From the NCBI GenBank assembly GCA_903885605.1, contig CAISJD010000175.1, positions 1-32,714 of the forward strand: a DNA stretch of 32,714 nucleotides, in the 5' to 3' direction. The notes beneath the pieces are model-generated. The model searched no databases. It was not told where the DNA came from and was given only the letters and a program-made list of their open reading frames with translations. The position numbers and the translations under genes were made by a program. Of the stretch, positions 13,016-27,400 are shown in pieces; position 1 is the first letter of the stretch, and every line of letters begins with the position of its first letter. Origin of the DNA: an uncultured Chthonomonas sp. GTDB lineage: Bacteria; Armatimonadota; Chthonomonadetes; Chthonomonadales; CAJBBX01.

Positions 13016-13507
13016 GTGAACTTCGAGGCGTTCGGGCAGGTCGCCGGGTCAAGCGGCAGCAGCGCAAGCCCCTACATGTACGCGGGCGACTGGGGCTACC
13101 GCAACGACGGCGACGCCGGCCTCATGCACGTGGGCGCCCGCTACTACGACGCGCAGGTGGGCCGGTTCATCACGCGGGACACGGTGCTGAGCGAGCACCC
13201 GTACCTCTACTGCGAGCATGAACCGGTGGGGGCGGTGGACGCAGCCGGCGCCGGACCGAAGCCGGTTGATGGTCTGGGCCAGGTCGTCACGGTCGCGGCC
13301 TCCAGGCGGCTGCGGGCCGTGAGGTTACCTCACCGTAGTCTGGGAAGCTACCGCCGCGCACCTGCCAGTGGGAGTTCGGTGGCTCCGTGCAGGAATAGGT
13401 CCATGCCCCGGGCGGCTTCGCGCCCCTCGGTGATGGCCCAGACGATGAGCGACTGCCCGCGCCGCATGTCGCCCGCAGCGAAGACGCCGCGCACGTTGGT
13501 CATGTAG
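13016..13507 (+). pseudogene. truncated Rhs core without tip (cassette 4)
   Basis: The frame opens at GTG 13016 ([16 protein letters not shown]) and covers the same core, [14 protein letters not shown] to [15 protein letters not shown]. Similarity to Rhs stops near 13250. The frame then runs antisense through the flanking repeat and the 3' end of gltD, so the remaining ~85 codons are not a real tip. It has no ribosome binding site and no toxin or immunity gene follows. It is the right end of the array, probably cut by whatever event fixed the island junction. Its bases are closest to cassette 2. Confidence 0.65.
13288..13425. repeat. right copy of island-flanking direct repeat
   Basis: This copy includes the intact last 25 codons and stop of gltD, a 57-bp gap, and then, on the - strand, a TGGAGG ribosome binding site and a GTG (13290-13288) that lead nowhere. 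The equivalent stretch at 2592-2738 leads into the GH106-like gene. The arrangement suggests that gltD and that gene were adjacent before the island arrived. Confidence 0.7.
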
Positions 13508-14805
13508 CCTGTGTCGGCCTTCACGCTGCCGTTCGGGGCATACTCGACGCCCAGGTCGTCCAGCAGTCCGCCGTGGGGCGGCCCCACGAAGCCCATGGCC
13601 AGCAGCACCAGGTCCGCGTCGATACTGAACTCGGAGCCGGGAACCTCGCTCATGGGCCGCCTGCCGTCGGGGCCCGGCTCACCGAACTCCACGCGAACGC
13701 ACCGCAGACGCTCCACCCGGCCGTCGCTCCCCTCAAAGCGCTTGGTACTGACGCTCCACTCACGAATGCCGCCCTCTTCGTGCGCCGAGGAGGTTCGGAG
13801 GATCATGGGATAGGTCGGCCAGGGCATCGACGGCGTGCGCCCCTCGGGCGGCTTCGGCAGCAGTTCGATCTGGGTGACGCGGGCGGCGCCCTGACGGAGG
13901 GCGGTGCCGAGGCAGTCGGCGCCCGTATCGCCGCCGCCGATGACGACGACGCTCTTACCCTCGGCGCTGATGATGCCCTCGGCGGACGGGTCGTCGCCGG
14001 CGTTCCGGCGGTTCTGGCGACCCAGATACTCCATGGCGAAGTGGACGCCGCGAAGCTCACGGCCCGGCACAGGCAGGTCGCGCGGGACGGTCGAGCCGCC
14101 CGCCAGGCAGACGGCGTCGTAGCCCGCCAGCAGTTCGGCGGCGGTCAGGTCGACGCCCACGTTGACGCTCGTGCGGAAGGCGATGCCCTCCTCGCGCATG
14201 AGGTCGATGCGGCGGTCGAGCACACCCTTCTCGAGCTTGAAGTCGGGGATGCCGTAGCGGAGCAGCCCGCCGATGCGGTCGGCGCGCTCCAGCACCGTCA
14301 CGGTATGGCCGGCGCGGTTGAGCTGCTGGGCGCAGGCGAGGCCGGCGGGACCGGAGCCTACCACGGCGGCGGTCTTGCCCGTGCGGCGGCCGGGCGGCTC
14401 GGGAACGACCCAGCCGTTGGCGAAGCCCGTGTCGATGATGGTCTGCTCGATCTGCTTGATCGTCACGGCCGGCCGGTTGATCCCCAGCACGCAGGCAGTC
14501 TCGCAGGGCGCCGGGCAGAGGCGGCCCGTGAACTCCGGGAAGTTGTTGGTGGCGTGGAGCCGCCGCAGGGCATCTTCCCATCGGCCCCGGTAGATGAGGT
14601 CGTTGAAGTCCGGGATGATGTTGCCCAGCGGGCAGCCGTTGTGGCAGAACGGGATGCCGCAGTCCATGCAGCGCGAGCCCTGCTCCTGCAGCTCCTGACG
14701 GCTCAGTGGCAGGTAGACCTCGCGCCAGTCCTGCACGCGCTCATCGACCGGCCTGCGCGGCGCGGTCTTGCGCTCATGCTTCATGAAGCCCTGTGGGTCG
14801 CCCAT
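13348..14805 (-). CDS. gltD: glutamate synthase small (beta) subunit
   Basis: The 485 residues are the usual length. The protein takes electrons from NADPH and passes them through FAD and iron-sulfur clusters to the large subunit for glutamate formation. The start [20 protein letters not shown] is typical. Cluster cysteines are visible at 46, 49, 54 and 58 ([13 protein letters not shown]) and at 97, 101 and 105 (CPAPCETAC). The FAD site GSGPAG is at 150-155, with the GIPDFKLEK motif after it. The NADPH site is [13 protein letters not shown]. It lies 26 bp behind gltB in an operon. The gene is complete although its 3' end borders the island, so the insertion has not damaged it. Confidence 0.97.
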   Translation of the reverse strand: MGDPQGFMKHERKTAPRRPVDERVQDWREVYLPLSRQELQEQGSRCMDCGIPFCHNGCPLGNIIPDFNDLIYRGRWEDALRRLHATNNFPEFTGRLCPAPCETACVLGINRPAVTIKQIEQTIIDTGFANGWVVPEPPGRRTGKTAAVVGSGPAGLACAQQLNRAGHTVTVLERADRIGGLLRYGIPDFKLEKGVLDRRIDLMREEGIAFRTSVNVGVDLTAAELLAGYDAVCLAGGSTVPRDLPVPGRELRGVHFAMEYLGRQNRRNAGDDPSAEGIISAEGKSVVVIGGGDTGADCLGTALRQGAARVTQIELLPKPPEGRTPSMPWPTYPMILRTSSAHEEGGIREWSVSTKRFEGSDGRVERLRCVRVEFGEPGPDGRRPMSEVPGSEFSIDADLVLLAMGFVGPPHGGLLDDLGVEYAPNGSVKADTGYMTNVRGVFAAGDMRRGQSLIVWAITEGREAARGMDLFLHGATELPLAGARR

Positions 14806-14831
14806 TCTTCTGTCCCTCGCTCGCCTGCGCC

Positions 14832-19373
<4,542 letters not shown>

Positions 19374-19427
19374 AAGCGCTCTCTCGGGTTCTGATACAAG
19401 AACCGCCCGCAGGCCGCACCCCGACGC

Positions 19428-19457
19428 TGATCATGCCGCACAGGCACGATGCGTCAA
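19428..19457 (-). promoter_or_regulatory. possible promoter for gltBD
   Basis: On the - strand, TTGACG (complement of 19452-19457) is followed after about 17 bp by a weak ATGATC hexamer, some 55 bp upstream of the gltB ATG. The -35 is good and the -10 poor. A second TTGACC lies farther upstream near 19530. This is a guess from spacing only. Confidence 0.3.
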
Positions 19458-19551
19458 GGAACTGCCTCGGGCGTCGTTGGAACCGGGCAAAGTGGAAGGT
19501 CAGGATACCCTATCGCGCAGGATCAGGGTCAAGTTGGGCCGGCTGCCTGCC

Positions 19552-21882
19552 TCACGGCGCCAGCTTGGCCGTGGCTGTAGAGCCGCAGTAGTCGCCCTCG
19601 CCCTTGAACTCCGCCTTGATAGTGTGCGTTCCGGTCATCCCGGCGGGCGCCGTCCAGTCAATGAAGGCCCAGCCGTCCTGGTTTATCTCGTTCTGCAATG
19701 TCATTTTCTGGCCGATGAACGTGCTATCGATATAGAAATCGATCCGCATTAGCCTCAGGCCAGTGTATTCCGGCAGGCGCCGCAGCAGTGCGGAGAAGGT
19801 CATCAGCACGCCGGGCCGCAGCTTCCGGTCGCCCGTCCAGAGGTAGGTCTCCACGAAGAGGCCCGGCGCCAACTTGGCCGTGGCCGACGACGCGAGGTGG
19901 AACGCGTCGCCCGCGAAGTCGGCACGGATGGTGTGGTTGCCCGTCATGTCCGCCGGCATGAACCAGCTCACCTTGGCCCAGCCGTCGGCGGCGGTGGGCG
20001 CGGAGCCCACGCCGGTGCCGTCGATGGAGATGGCGACGGTCGCCCCGGCCACCGGCGCGTAGTCGGGCAGGCGCCGGAGCAGGGCGATGATGTCCAGCAT
20101 GCGGCCTGGGCGCACCGTCCGGTCGCCGGTCCAGAGGTAGGTGGGCGACACGGTGCGCGGCGTCAGGCCGGCCGTCGCCGAGGCCGCGGCATAGACGGCA
20201 TCGCCCGGCGCATCGGCGCGAATCTGGTGCGTGCCGGTCATATCGGCCGGCACGGTCCAGCTGACTGCCGCCCAGCCCGAGGTGTCCGTTACGGCGTTGC
20301 CGATGGAGGCGCCGTCGACCTGGAAGCCCACTGCCATCCCCGCCAACGCGGCGTAGCCCGGCAGGGAGCGATAGAGCGCCTTCACTGTGGTTGTCTCGCC
20401 CAGGTACGGCGTGCGGTCACCGGTCCAGAGGTACGTCTTGGCCTTGGAAGCCGTGAGTACGGCAGTGGATGCGCCCGCCAGGTAGCCGCCATTTCCGGCC
20501 CACTGCGCCCGGATCGTTCGGGCGCCCGCGCCTCCGGCCGGTGGGATCGTGTAAAAGAGCTTGGCCTCGCCGCCGGTGGAGGTGGTGGCCGTCCCCACAT
20601 CGGAGCCGCCGACCGCGAAGGCGAGTTGCCGGCCGCTGATCGGCACGTTGCCGGGGCTCTTGTAGAAGTAGGCTTTGAGGACCGTGCCCTCAAGGATCGC
20701 TCCGCTGCGGTCGGGCACATAGACCTTGGTGGCGGTGCTGAGGGCGCTCAAGAGGGACGTGGAGGTGGTGGCCAGATAGGCCGGTTCGCCGGCATAGGAG
20801 GCCGCGAGTGGCCGCGAGGCATCGCCCTCGGTGATGGTCCAGTCCAGGTAGGCCTGGCCGTCGGCGCCTGTAACGCCGGAGCCCAGCGACACGCCGCCCA
20901 CGCTGAAGTCGACCGTTCGGCCCACGACCCACGCGTTGTCTGTGGTTCGCTTCAGCCAGGCCTTCAGTCGCACGGGATCGGTGATGAGGCCTGACCGATC
21001 GACGGTGTACAGCGACGCGGCAGCGGGGACCACCTTCAGCGTCGTTGAGGCCGAGGCCGGCCCAACGCCGGCGTCGCCGGCGAAGGAGGCCGTCAGCGGA
21101 ACGTCTCCGCCGCCCACGGTATCGGGCACGAGGAACTCCAGCGAGGCCGCACCGGCCGCGTCGGTCGTGGCCGAGCCTACTGCCTGCCCTCCCAGCGCGA
21201 ACTGCACGGACTTGCCCTCGGCAGGTCGGCCCGCGGCCAGCAGCGTCGCGCCGACGCGGGTCCGGAGCCCGGGAGTGCCGGAACCGGCCTCGGCTGTGAT
21301 CTGGGCGGGTTCCTTGGCGGTGTACGTAATGCGGACCTTGTACTGGGCGCCCATGGGGATGCCGCCCGCCAGGAGCCCGATGCCGAACTCGTTCCTGCCG
21401 CTGTTGACCTTATCGGTGATGTCTACCGAGGCGGTTTTCACAGTCGTCGGGAAGGACGGGTCAACACAGGTCTTGTTGTTAACCCAGACCCAGGTCCCGT
21501 AGCAGACCGCCCACTCAATGTCTGCATGAACGCTGGTGAGAAGGTCGGGTAAGTCGAATTCGAAGTAGAACTCGTATGAATACGCATCGAAGCTGCCCGT
21601 ATTCCGCCCCTCCGGGTAGCCGGAGACATACTGGCAACCATCGATGGGCGCGGGCCAGGTCGCCTGGGGAGCCACGATGAAGGGGTGCTGCCGGGTCAAC
21701 GGCCCGGGCCACCAGTACGGCTCATCGAATGACACGCCCTGCACCCAGGCGCTCGTATCGCGCGCGCCTATCTCGCCGACGCCAGATCGAAACTCGAGAA
21801 CGGTCTGAGCCGAGCCGGGGCGGGGCGCTAGCGCGGCAACGGCCGCCAGTAGCGCGAGCGCCGTCCGCAGTGAAGTTCGCAT
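19552..21882 (-). CDS. secreted multi-domain Ig-like repeat protein
   Basis: The 776 residues have a signal peptide (MRTSLRTALALLAAVAALAP). An N-terminal region of ~185 residues rich in Trp and Tyr (FDEPYWWPGPLTRQ, YEFYFEFDLPDL, WAVCYGTWVWVNNKTC) looks like a carbohydrate-binding-type beta-sandwich. About six Ig-like repeats of 85-95 residues follow. Each has a V...F.VGG..VG.A.TDA.G.A.L pattern and ends with an ASFAGDA.. strand; the last three begin with TYLWTGDR. These repeats resemble bacterial Ig-like (Big) domains of adhesins and surface spacers. No catalytic residues, LPXTG or sorting tag were seen. It is the last gene of the 28936-19552 - strand run. The ribosome binding site GGAGG supports the start. 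Confidence 0.75.
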   Translation of the reverse strand: MRTSLRTALALLAAVAALAPRPGSAQTVLEFRSGVGEIGARDTSAWVQGVSFDEPYWWPGPLTRQHPFIVAPQATWPAPIDGCQYVSGYPEGRNTGSFDAYSYEFYFEFDLPDLLTSVHADIEWAVCYGTWVWVNNKTCVDPSFPTTVKTASVDITDKVNSGRNEFGIGLLAGGIPMGAQYKVRITYTAKEPAQITAEAGSGTPGLRTRVGATLLAAGRPAEGKSVQFALGGQAVGSATTDAAGAASLEFLVPDTVGGGDVPLTASFAGDAGVGPASASTTLKVVPAAASLYTVDRSGLITDPVRLKAWLKRTTDNAWVVGRTVDFSVGGVSLGSGVTGADGQAYLDWTITEGDASRPLAASYAGEPAYLATTSTSLLSALSTATKVYVPDRSGAILEGTVLKAYFYKSPGNVPISGRQLAFAVGGSDVGTATTSTGGEAKLFYTIPPAGGAGARTIRAQWAGNGGYLAGASTAVLTASKAKTYLWTGDRTPYLGETTTVKALYRSLPGYAALAGMAVGFQVDGASIGNAVTDTSGWAAVSWTVPADMTGTHQIRADAPGDAVYAAASATAGLTPRTVSPTYLWTGDRTVRPGRMLDIIALLRRLPDYAPVAGATVAISIDGTGVGSAPTAADGWAKVSWFMPADMTGNHTIRADFAGDAFHLASSATAKLAPGLFVETYLWTGDRKLRPGVLMTFSALLRRLPEYTGLRLMRIDFYIDSTFIGQKMTLQNEINQDGWAFIDWTAPAGMTGTHTIKAEFKGEGDYCGSTATAKLAP

Positions 21883-22034
21883 GGCGACCTCCCGGTGCGC
21901 GCTCGGCGGTGCGGCACAGACGTCGTCATCCGCCGACCATTACGCAGCCATGACCTGAGTTTACCAACAATCGCCACAGGCAAGGCAGTTCCCAGCAGGC
22001 ATTTGCACAAGCTGCGCCCACGGCCCCTCGTGCG

Positions 22035-24431
22035 CTACTTCCTGATGAGCCAGATCTCCGTCAGGCGCGAAGCCTGGCGCCAGTTGACCCCGGGCTCGTC
22101 GACCTTGTCGAAGGTCACGGTGATGGAGCCGCCGGACGTGAGACCTCGAGGCACGGGAAACTCCTTGACGTCGCCCACCTTGCGGCCGTCCTGCGTCGGC
22201 TGCAGGCGCACGCCGTTCACGCGGAGGAGGCACTGGCCGCAGCCGGTGGTGCGGATCAGGTACTCGGCCTCGCGGTCCAGGGCCGGATAGACGAGTGCGG
22301 CGGGCCAGTCCTCCGAGCTGATCCACGACTGCCGCGACCGGGCCAGCGGGTTGTCACCGGTCCACCACATGAACGAGGCCACCATGGTGTTGTCGGCGTC
22401 CAGGATGGGCGTGGCCAGCCGCTCGTTCCGCACCTCGTGGGGAGAGCGGGCTACGTTGCCGATATCGTCGTAGAAGCTGCCGGGCCCCGGGCTGTCCCAG
22501 GCGGCCAGCTCGCGAAGCCGGGCGACGCGGGCGGATTCCGCCGGCAGGGCGGTCGCCTTCGCCATCTCATCTTCGAGCCACCACCGGTTGTTCAGCGGGT
22601 AGTAGAGGAAGTCGAGCACAGCGCCGCGCTCAGAGCCGCTGGCCTGGTACTTCGCGACGCTGGTCTGGAGGCCCGCGGAGCGCCAGAGCGCCTCGCAGAG
22701 CGCCTCGACGGCCCCGCTCAGGTCGCGGCGCACCCGGTGCGTGTCGGCTCGGCGCAGGATCGCCAGCGCGGCGTCGGCGGCCCTCTGCGCGCCGGCCTCG
22801 GGGGCGGTGAGCAGAACCGCATCGGCCTCCTGCTCCAGGCCGCGCTCATAGATGAGGCGCTTGCGGGTGTAGAGGTCGTAGTTGGCACGCAGCCGGCAGA
22901 GCTGCCAGCGCCAGTTGGAGCGCAGGCGCGGCGCACGGCGGTCGAGCGCCGACCAGAGCGCGTGGTTGGCGTCGACGCCTCCGTTGTCGGCCAGCGAGCC
23001 CTCCCAGCTCCGCTCGAAGGCGGCGATGCCTGCGGCGGCCCCTTCGGCCACGTCGGGACCGAAGAAGAGGCGGGCGTAGTCGGTCAGGACGGCGTGGAGG
23101 CCGGCGTTCGGATCCCACGCCAGGGCGCTCCAGACGACCTTGTTGACGTCGTCGTGGCAGCCATCGGAGTAGCTGATGAAGCCGTCGGTGAAGGGCATCG
23201 TGTCGCGGATGACGCGGCTGAAGTAGAGCGGGCGCGGGTTGACGCCCTCGCGGCCCAGCGTGAACGCGAAGGCCGGGTCGAGCCACGGCACGGGGAACTG
23301 GCATCGGACCGTGTGGGTGATGTCCGGGTAGTCGCGGATCGGGCAGGCCTTCGGCAGCCGTGCGCGGATGTCGGCCAGAGGCGGGCTTCCCGGACCGGCG
23401 GCCACGCCTCCCAGCCAGGCCGGCCGCTCAGCCCTGATCCAGCGGTACATGGCCTCCTGCGCATCGGGTTCGAAGCCCTGCATGGAGACCCAGACGCGTC
23501 CCCGAGGGTGCTTCCGGGCCAGCAAGGCGGCCAGGTCGCGCATGTACGGGATGACCAGCTCCGGCGGGTTGCTGCCCGGGTCGCCGCCCGGCAGGAAGAT
23601 GCCGGTGAGCTCGGGGCACGCGTCAAAGAAGCGCCCAAGCCGGTCCAGGGCTTCAGCCCGCTTGGCCGCGTCGGCCAGGTCGAAGTCTGCCGGCGTCCAG
23701 ACCCAGTAGTCCTGCCCATACTTCGCGCAGATGCGGCTGATATCAACGTTCATCTTGTCGCGCGGGTAGGGGTTCACGGTGGGTCGGGCATCGTGGCCGG
23801 GGATGCCCTCCACGCTGTTGCAGCCGAAGAGCGCCAGTTCGCGGATGTACAGGTCGTATTGAGCTGGCGTCCAGGCGTCGTAGGAGTTGGCCGTGGCGCG
23901 GTAGCCCAGCTGGTGGCCGCGGATGGGGTAGGCCGGCGCGGTCGCCAGGTCCAGCGGAGCGGGCATCGTCGCGCGGCCGCGGCGCATCTCCAGGCTTCGC
24001 AGGAGCTTGCCCACGCCGAAGAGGGCGCCGCGCGGATCGGCGCCGCGGATCCAGAGCACCGGTCGCTCCGCATCGGTCAGGTCCGTGGCCAGGCCGTAGC
24101 CCTCGGCCGCGCCGATCAGCGCGCGAGCCGGGACGCGCCTGCCGCCGACCTCGGTCCCCTGCCCCGATGTCACCACGACGGCCCAGCCCTGTGCGGGCCA
24201 ACGATCCGCCACGCGCCAGGCGCGCCCGGTCCGCTTGCCCACCTCCTCGGCGAGCACGGTGGCGGCGGTGCGCTCCAGCTCAGGCGCCGCCGGCCCGCGC
24301 GTCACGATCACGGCACGGCTCAGGTCCATGGAGGCTCCTCCGGTGGCGGCGCAGGGCGCAGCGGTAAGGGCGAGCAGGGCGGCCAACAGCATGGCCACCG
24401 CGAGGGTCTTGGGCACGCGGATCGTCGGCAT
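22035..24431 (-). CDS. secreted glycoside-hydrolase-like protein (GH67/GH20b-type)
   Basis: The 798 residues have a signal peptide (TLAVAMLLAALLALTAAPCAA). The first ~130 residues resemble the GH20b / alpha-glucuronidase N-terminal domain: LERTAATVLAEEVGKRTGR, WIRGADPRGALFGVGKLLR. A TIM-barrel-like region follows (RGHQLGYRATANSYDAW, ELALFGCNSVEGIPGHD, GIFLPGGDPGSNPPE, RVWVSMQGFEPDAQE). A helical segment comes next, then a C-terminal beta domain (WWTGDNPL..., ILDADNTMV). Relatives act on glucuronic-acid or hexosamine side chains, but the exact family and substrate are not clear from sequence reading. It is separated from the upstream 1033-residue protein by 48 bp and is probably co-transcribed with it. 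Confidence 0.6.
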   Translation of the reverse strand: MPTIRVPKTLAVAMLLAALLALTAAPCAATGGASMDLSRAVIVTRGPAAPELERTAATVLAEEVGKRTGRAWRVADRWPAQGWAVVVTSGQGTEVGGRRVPARALIGAAEGYGLATDLTDAERPVLWIRGADPRGALFGVGKLLRSLEMRRGRATMPAPLDLATAPAYPIRGHQLGYRATANSYDAWTPAQYDLYIRELALFGCNSVEGIPGHDARPTVNPYPRDKMNVDISRICAKYGQDYWVWTPADFDLADAAKRAEALDRLGRFFDACPELTGIFLPGGDPGSNPPELVIPYMRDLAALLARKHPRGRVWVSMQGFEPDAQEAMYRWIRAERPAWLGGVAAGPGSPPLADIRARLPKACPIRDYPDITHTVRCQFPVPWLDPAFAFTLGREGVNPRPLYFSRVIRDTMPFTDGFISYSDGCHDDVNKVVWSALAWDPNAGLHAVLTDYARLFFGPDVAEGAAAGIAAFERSWEGSLADNGGVDANHALWSALDRRAPRLRSNWRWQLCRLRANYDLYTRKRLIYERGLEQEADAVLLTAPEAGAQRAADAALAILRRADTHRVRRDLSGAVEALCEALWRSAGLQTSVAKYQASGSERGAVLDFLYYPLNNRWWLEDEMAKATALPAESARVARLRELAAWDSPGPGSFYDDIGNVARSPHEVRNERLATPILDADNTMVASFMWWTGDNPLARSRQSWISSEDWPAALVYPALDREAEYLIRTTGCGQCLLRVNGVRLQPTQDGRKVGDVKEFPVPRGLTSGGSITVTFDKVDEPGVNWRQASRLTEIWLIRK

Positions 24432-24479
24432 CGGTGCGTCATCTCCTGTACGGTATCGCTGCTGGCTTGTACGTGTTCC

Positions 24480-27400
24480 TTACCTCACCCGCACCACGGC
24501 TTCTCGCGCTACCTCGAACGTCTTGCCTGCCAGCCGGATGTGCTTGTCGCCGAAGCCGTGGTAGATGCGAACGCGGCTGGACTGGGCTATGGGCTTGCCG
24601 TCGAGGCTGCGGGCCGTGAAGAGGGCCGGCTCGGGGTAGTCGATGCCGTTGTACCGCGTGGCGAGGAACGCAATGAACGTGGGGCTCTCCACCAGGAAGC
24701 CGTTGGCCGGCAGCTTGTGCGCGCCGATCGCGGCGGGGCGGTCGTAGGCGGCGGTGACGGTGATGTCGCCGTAGGCGGATCGCTGCAGGCGGCGGTCGGG
24801 CGTCAGGAAGCGATGGGTCGTCATGGGCGTCCTTGCGGCGGCCAGGTTGAGCGGGCTCAGGACCTCCCAGGCGTTCTTGATGACGCGGTCGGTGGCGCAA
24901 AGGCCTGCGCCCCAGCCGTCGTCTCCGCGCGCCCAGAGGCCGCCGGGCTGCATATCGACCGGCTCAAAGCGGACGCCCTGCGGGCCCACCACGAGGTCGC
25001 CCACGTGGCATCGGCCGCCCTCTTGCCGGACGCCGGCCAGGTCGAGGCGCTGGCCGTCCGCCAGGAGCCCCACGCGGATGGCCACGCGGCCGGACGTGCC
25101 CTGCGGCGCCTCCGGCGTGTAGGGGCCGTCGTCAACCACTCCGGGAGCCCACTGCGACGGATCCGGCGAGGCGCGATGGTCATCCTGGAACAGGATGCCC
25201 TCGGCGCGGGTCGCCAGCGGGCTGGTGAAGTGGACGAAGCTGACCGCCCCGGCGGGCGCCGGCCCTGTGACCCGCCAGCGGTAGGTGATGCGGAAGGAAC
25301 GCCCTCCGGCTGGCTCGACGCGGGGCGCCAGCGGGGCCACGCGTGCACCTGCAGGCAGGGCGCCCTGCCAGTAGAGGTGCGGGCCGAAGCTGGGAAGCTG
25401 CATCTGCGCGAAGAGGACATGGTCGGTCATCTTCTTGTCGTCGCCCGGGCCGATGCGATTGCCCTGGTGCGTCTGGATGTGGACACAGTCGTGGTAGACC
25501 AGCGGGAAGAGGGGGATCACCTGCCCCGGCGCCGCATCGGTCTGCTGCCCGAAGAGCCCCTCCAGGTAGTCGGCGCAGGGCACGGCCCACTCGCGCCCCT
25601 CCTCGCTGCCGAAGAGGCCCATGTGCCGCTTGGCCAGCAGGCAGAGCTTGCTCTTCCACTCCAGGTCGTCCTGGCGGGTCATGGGGTGGGCGGGGTCTTC
25701 GCAGGTCACCAGCGGCCAGGCGAAGACGGTATCGATGAAGTAGCTGGTCGGGCCGAAGAGGCGGGCGATCTCGGGCAGGTTGGTCGCCTTGCGCTCCGCC
25801 AGTTCGACCTGCTTGATGGCGCAGACCTGCCACGCCTGGCCGCCCGCCCAGTTGCCGCCCATCCTCGCGACGCCCCCGGCATCCTTGTTCAGCCAGGATT
25901 GCCCGAAGGAGGCCGCGTCGGCATACATGTCCTGGTAGTTGTCATGCAAGCCCAAGAGGTATCCGCAGGCCTTGATGCGCCGGGCGGCGTCGGCCAGCGC
26001 CTCGTTCCCTCCGCACTCCGGCGCGGCGGGCAGCGGATCGGGATGGCGCACGTCGTAGCCGCCGTTGACCCAGCCCGCCAGCGTCACCGAGGCCCGGTCG
26101 ACCTGCAGGTCCTTGCGCCAGTGCTCGGCGACGCGGGCGATCTCGTCGAACGTGTAGCTGAGGTAGGTGTGCTCCTTGCCGTCGGGGCTGAAGACCGACG
26201 AGCCCACCGTGCGGGAGAGGACAAAGGGTTTGAAGTTGGTGGCGCCGAGGATATTCTCCGTGCCCCGGAAGGCCTCCTGCTTCTCGGCCCAGGTGCGGAG
26301 CCACCCCTTGGCGCGGGCCCAGCCCCGGTAGGCGCGGGCGATCTCGACGTAGCCGCCACGGCCCAGGGGCTGCAGCTCGCACTCCCCTGCCGGGCCCGGA
26401 ACCGCCAGCGAGAGGGTTCGGCATCGGGCGCCGGGGGCGCGGCGCTCGGACCAGGAGCCGCGCGACCCGAGCGTGGTGTCGACGTTGCGCCAGTTCACCA
26501 GCAGTGCGCAGCCGCGCTTCACCACGCCGGCCATGGCCATGGTGATGCCGTCGTAGGTGCGCCATGTGCGGGTGCTCGGCAGCTCGGTGGCGGGGTCCAG
26601 CTCGATGCCCAGGCGATCGGGCACGTAGAGGCGACCCGCGTCGGCCTCGGTCACGGCCAGGGCGTCGTCCAGCAGGCGTACCTCGGCCACGCGCCAGGCG
26701 CCGGTAGACCGGGAGCTGAAGCCGAGCGAGAGCGACTGCGGCCCGCCGGGCGCGGCCGCGCGGGGTCGGGCGGTGAGGGTGAGCGTGACGCCACAGGGCT
26801 CGCCGTCGACGGTGGGCTGCGTTGTCAGGGTCAGCGCCCCGGCCCGCCGCTCAGCCCCCTCAATGTGGTCGATGGGGCGGACGACGGTCCGCGTGCCGTC
26901 GGTCAGCGTCACCCGGCCGAAGCGATCAGCTCCCAGGTTGGAGGTCCATAGGGCGCCTCCGATGCGATCGTCGAGCTGCCATGCGCCGGTCCGGCGGTCG
27001 ACATCGAAGCGCCACGCCGGAACCTGGAGGCTCAGCCGCCGTGCGGCGGGAATGCGGTTGGCCACGGCGGCGCGGCGGGCGGCGAGGGCGGCGGCGCTGA
27101 GAGGGTGTGGTCCCACATCGGCGCTCTCCGGCGCGTCGACGGCCACCTCCAGCCCGGCATCGGCGTAGGCGTCCAGCACGCGCTCGCCGGTGCCGCCCAG
27201 GTCGTAGAGGCCCACGTGGACCTGGTACGACTGGTCGGGCCGGTCGGCGGGCGCCCGCAACAGCACGGGACCGTCCACCACCTCGGCGCCGGGCCGCCAG
27301 AGCGATGTGGGCTCATCCAGCGGGTGGTCGCCATGCACGACCATCTTGGCGCAGAGGCGCTCGGCGCCCTCGATGTGCAGGAAGGCGTAGTAGTCGCGCA

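Noticed and set aside
22437-26951. 1504-codon open frame on + across the secreted glycosidase genes
   Set aside because: It is antisense to two genes with signal peptides and ribosome binding sites. Its product is low-complexity (G, A, R, V, H, L) with no domain, a common effect of third-position GC in the opposite strand.
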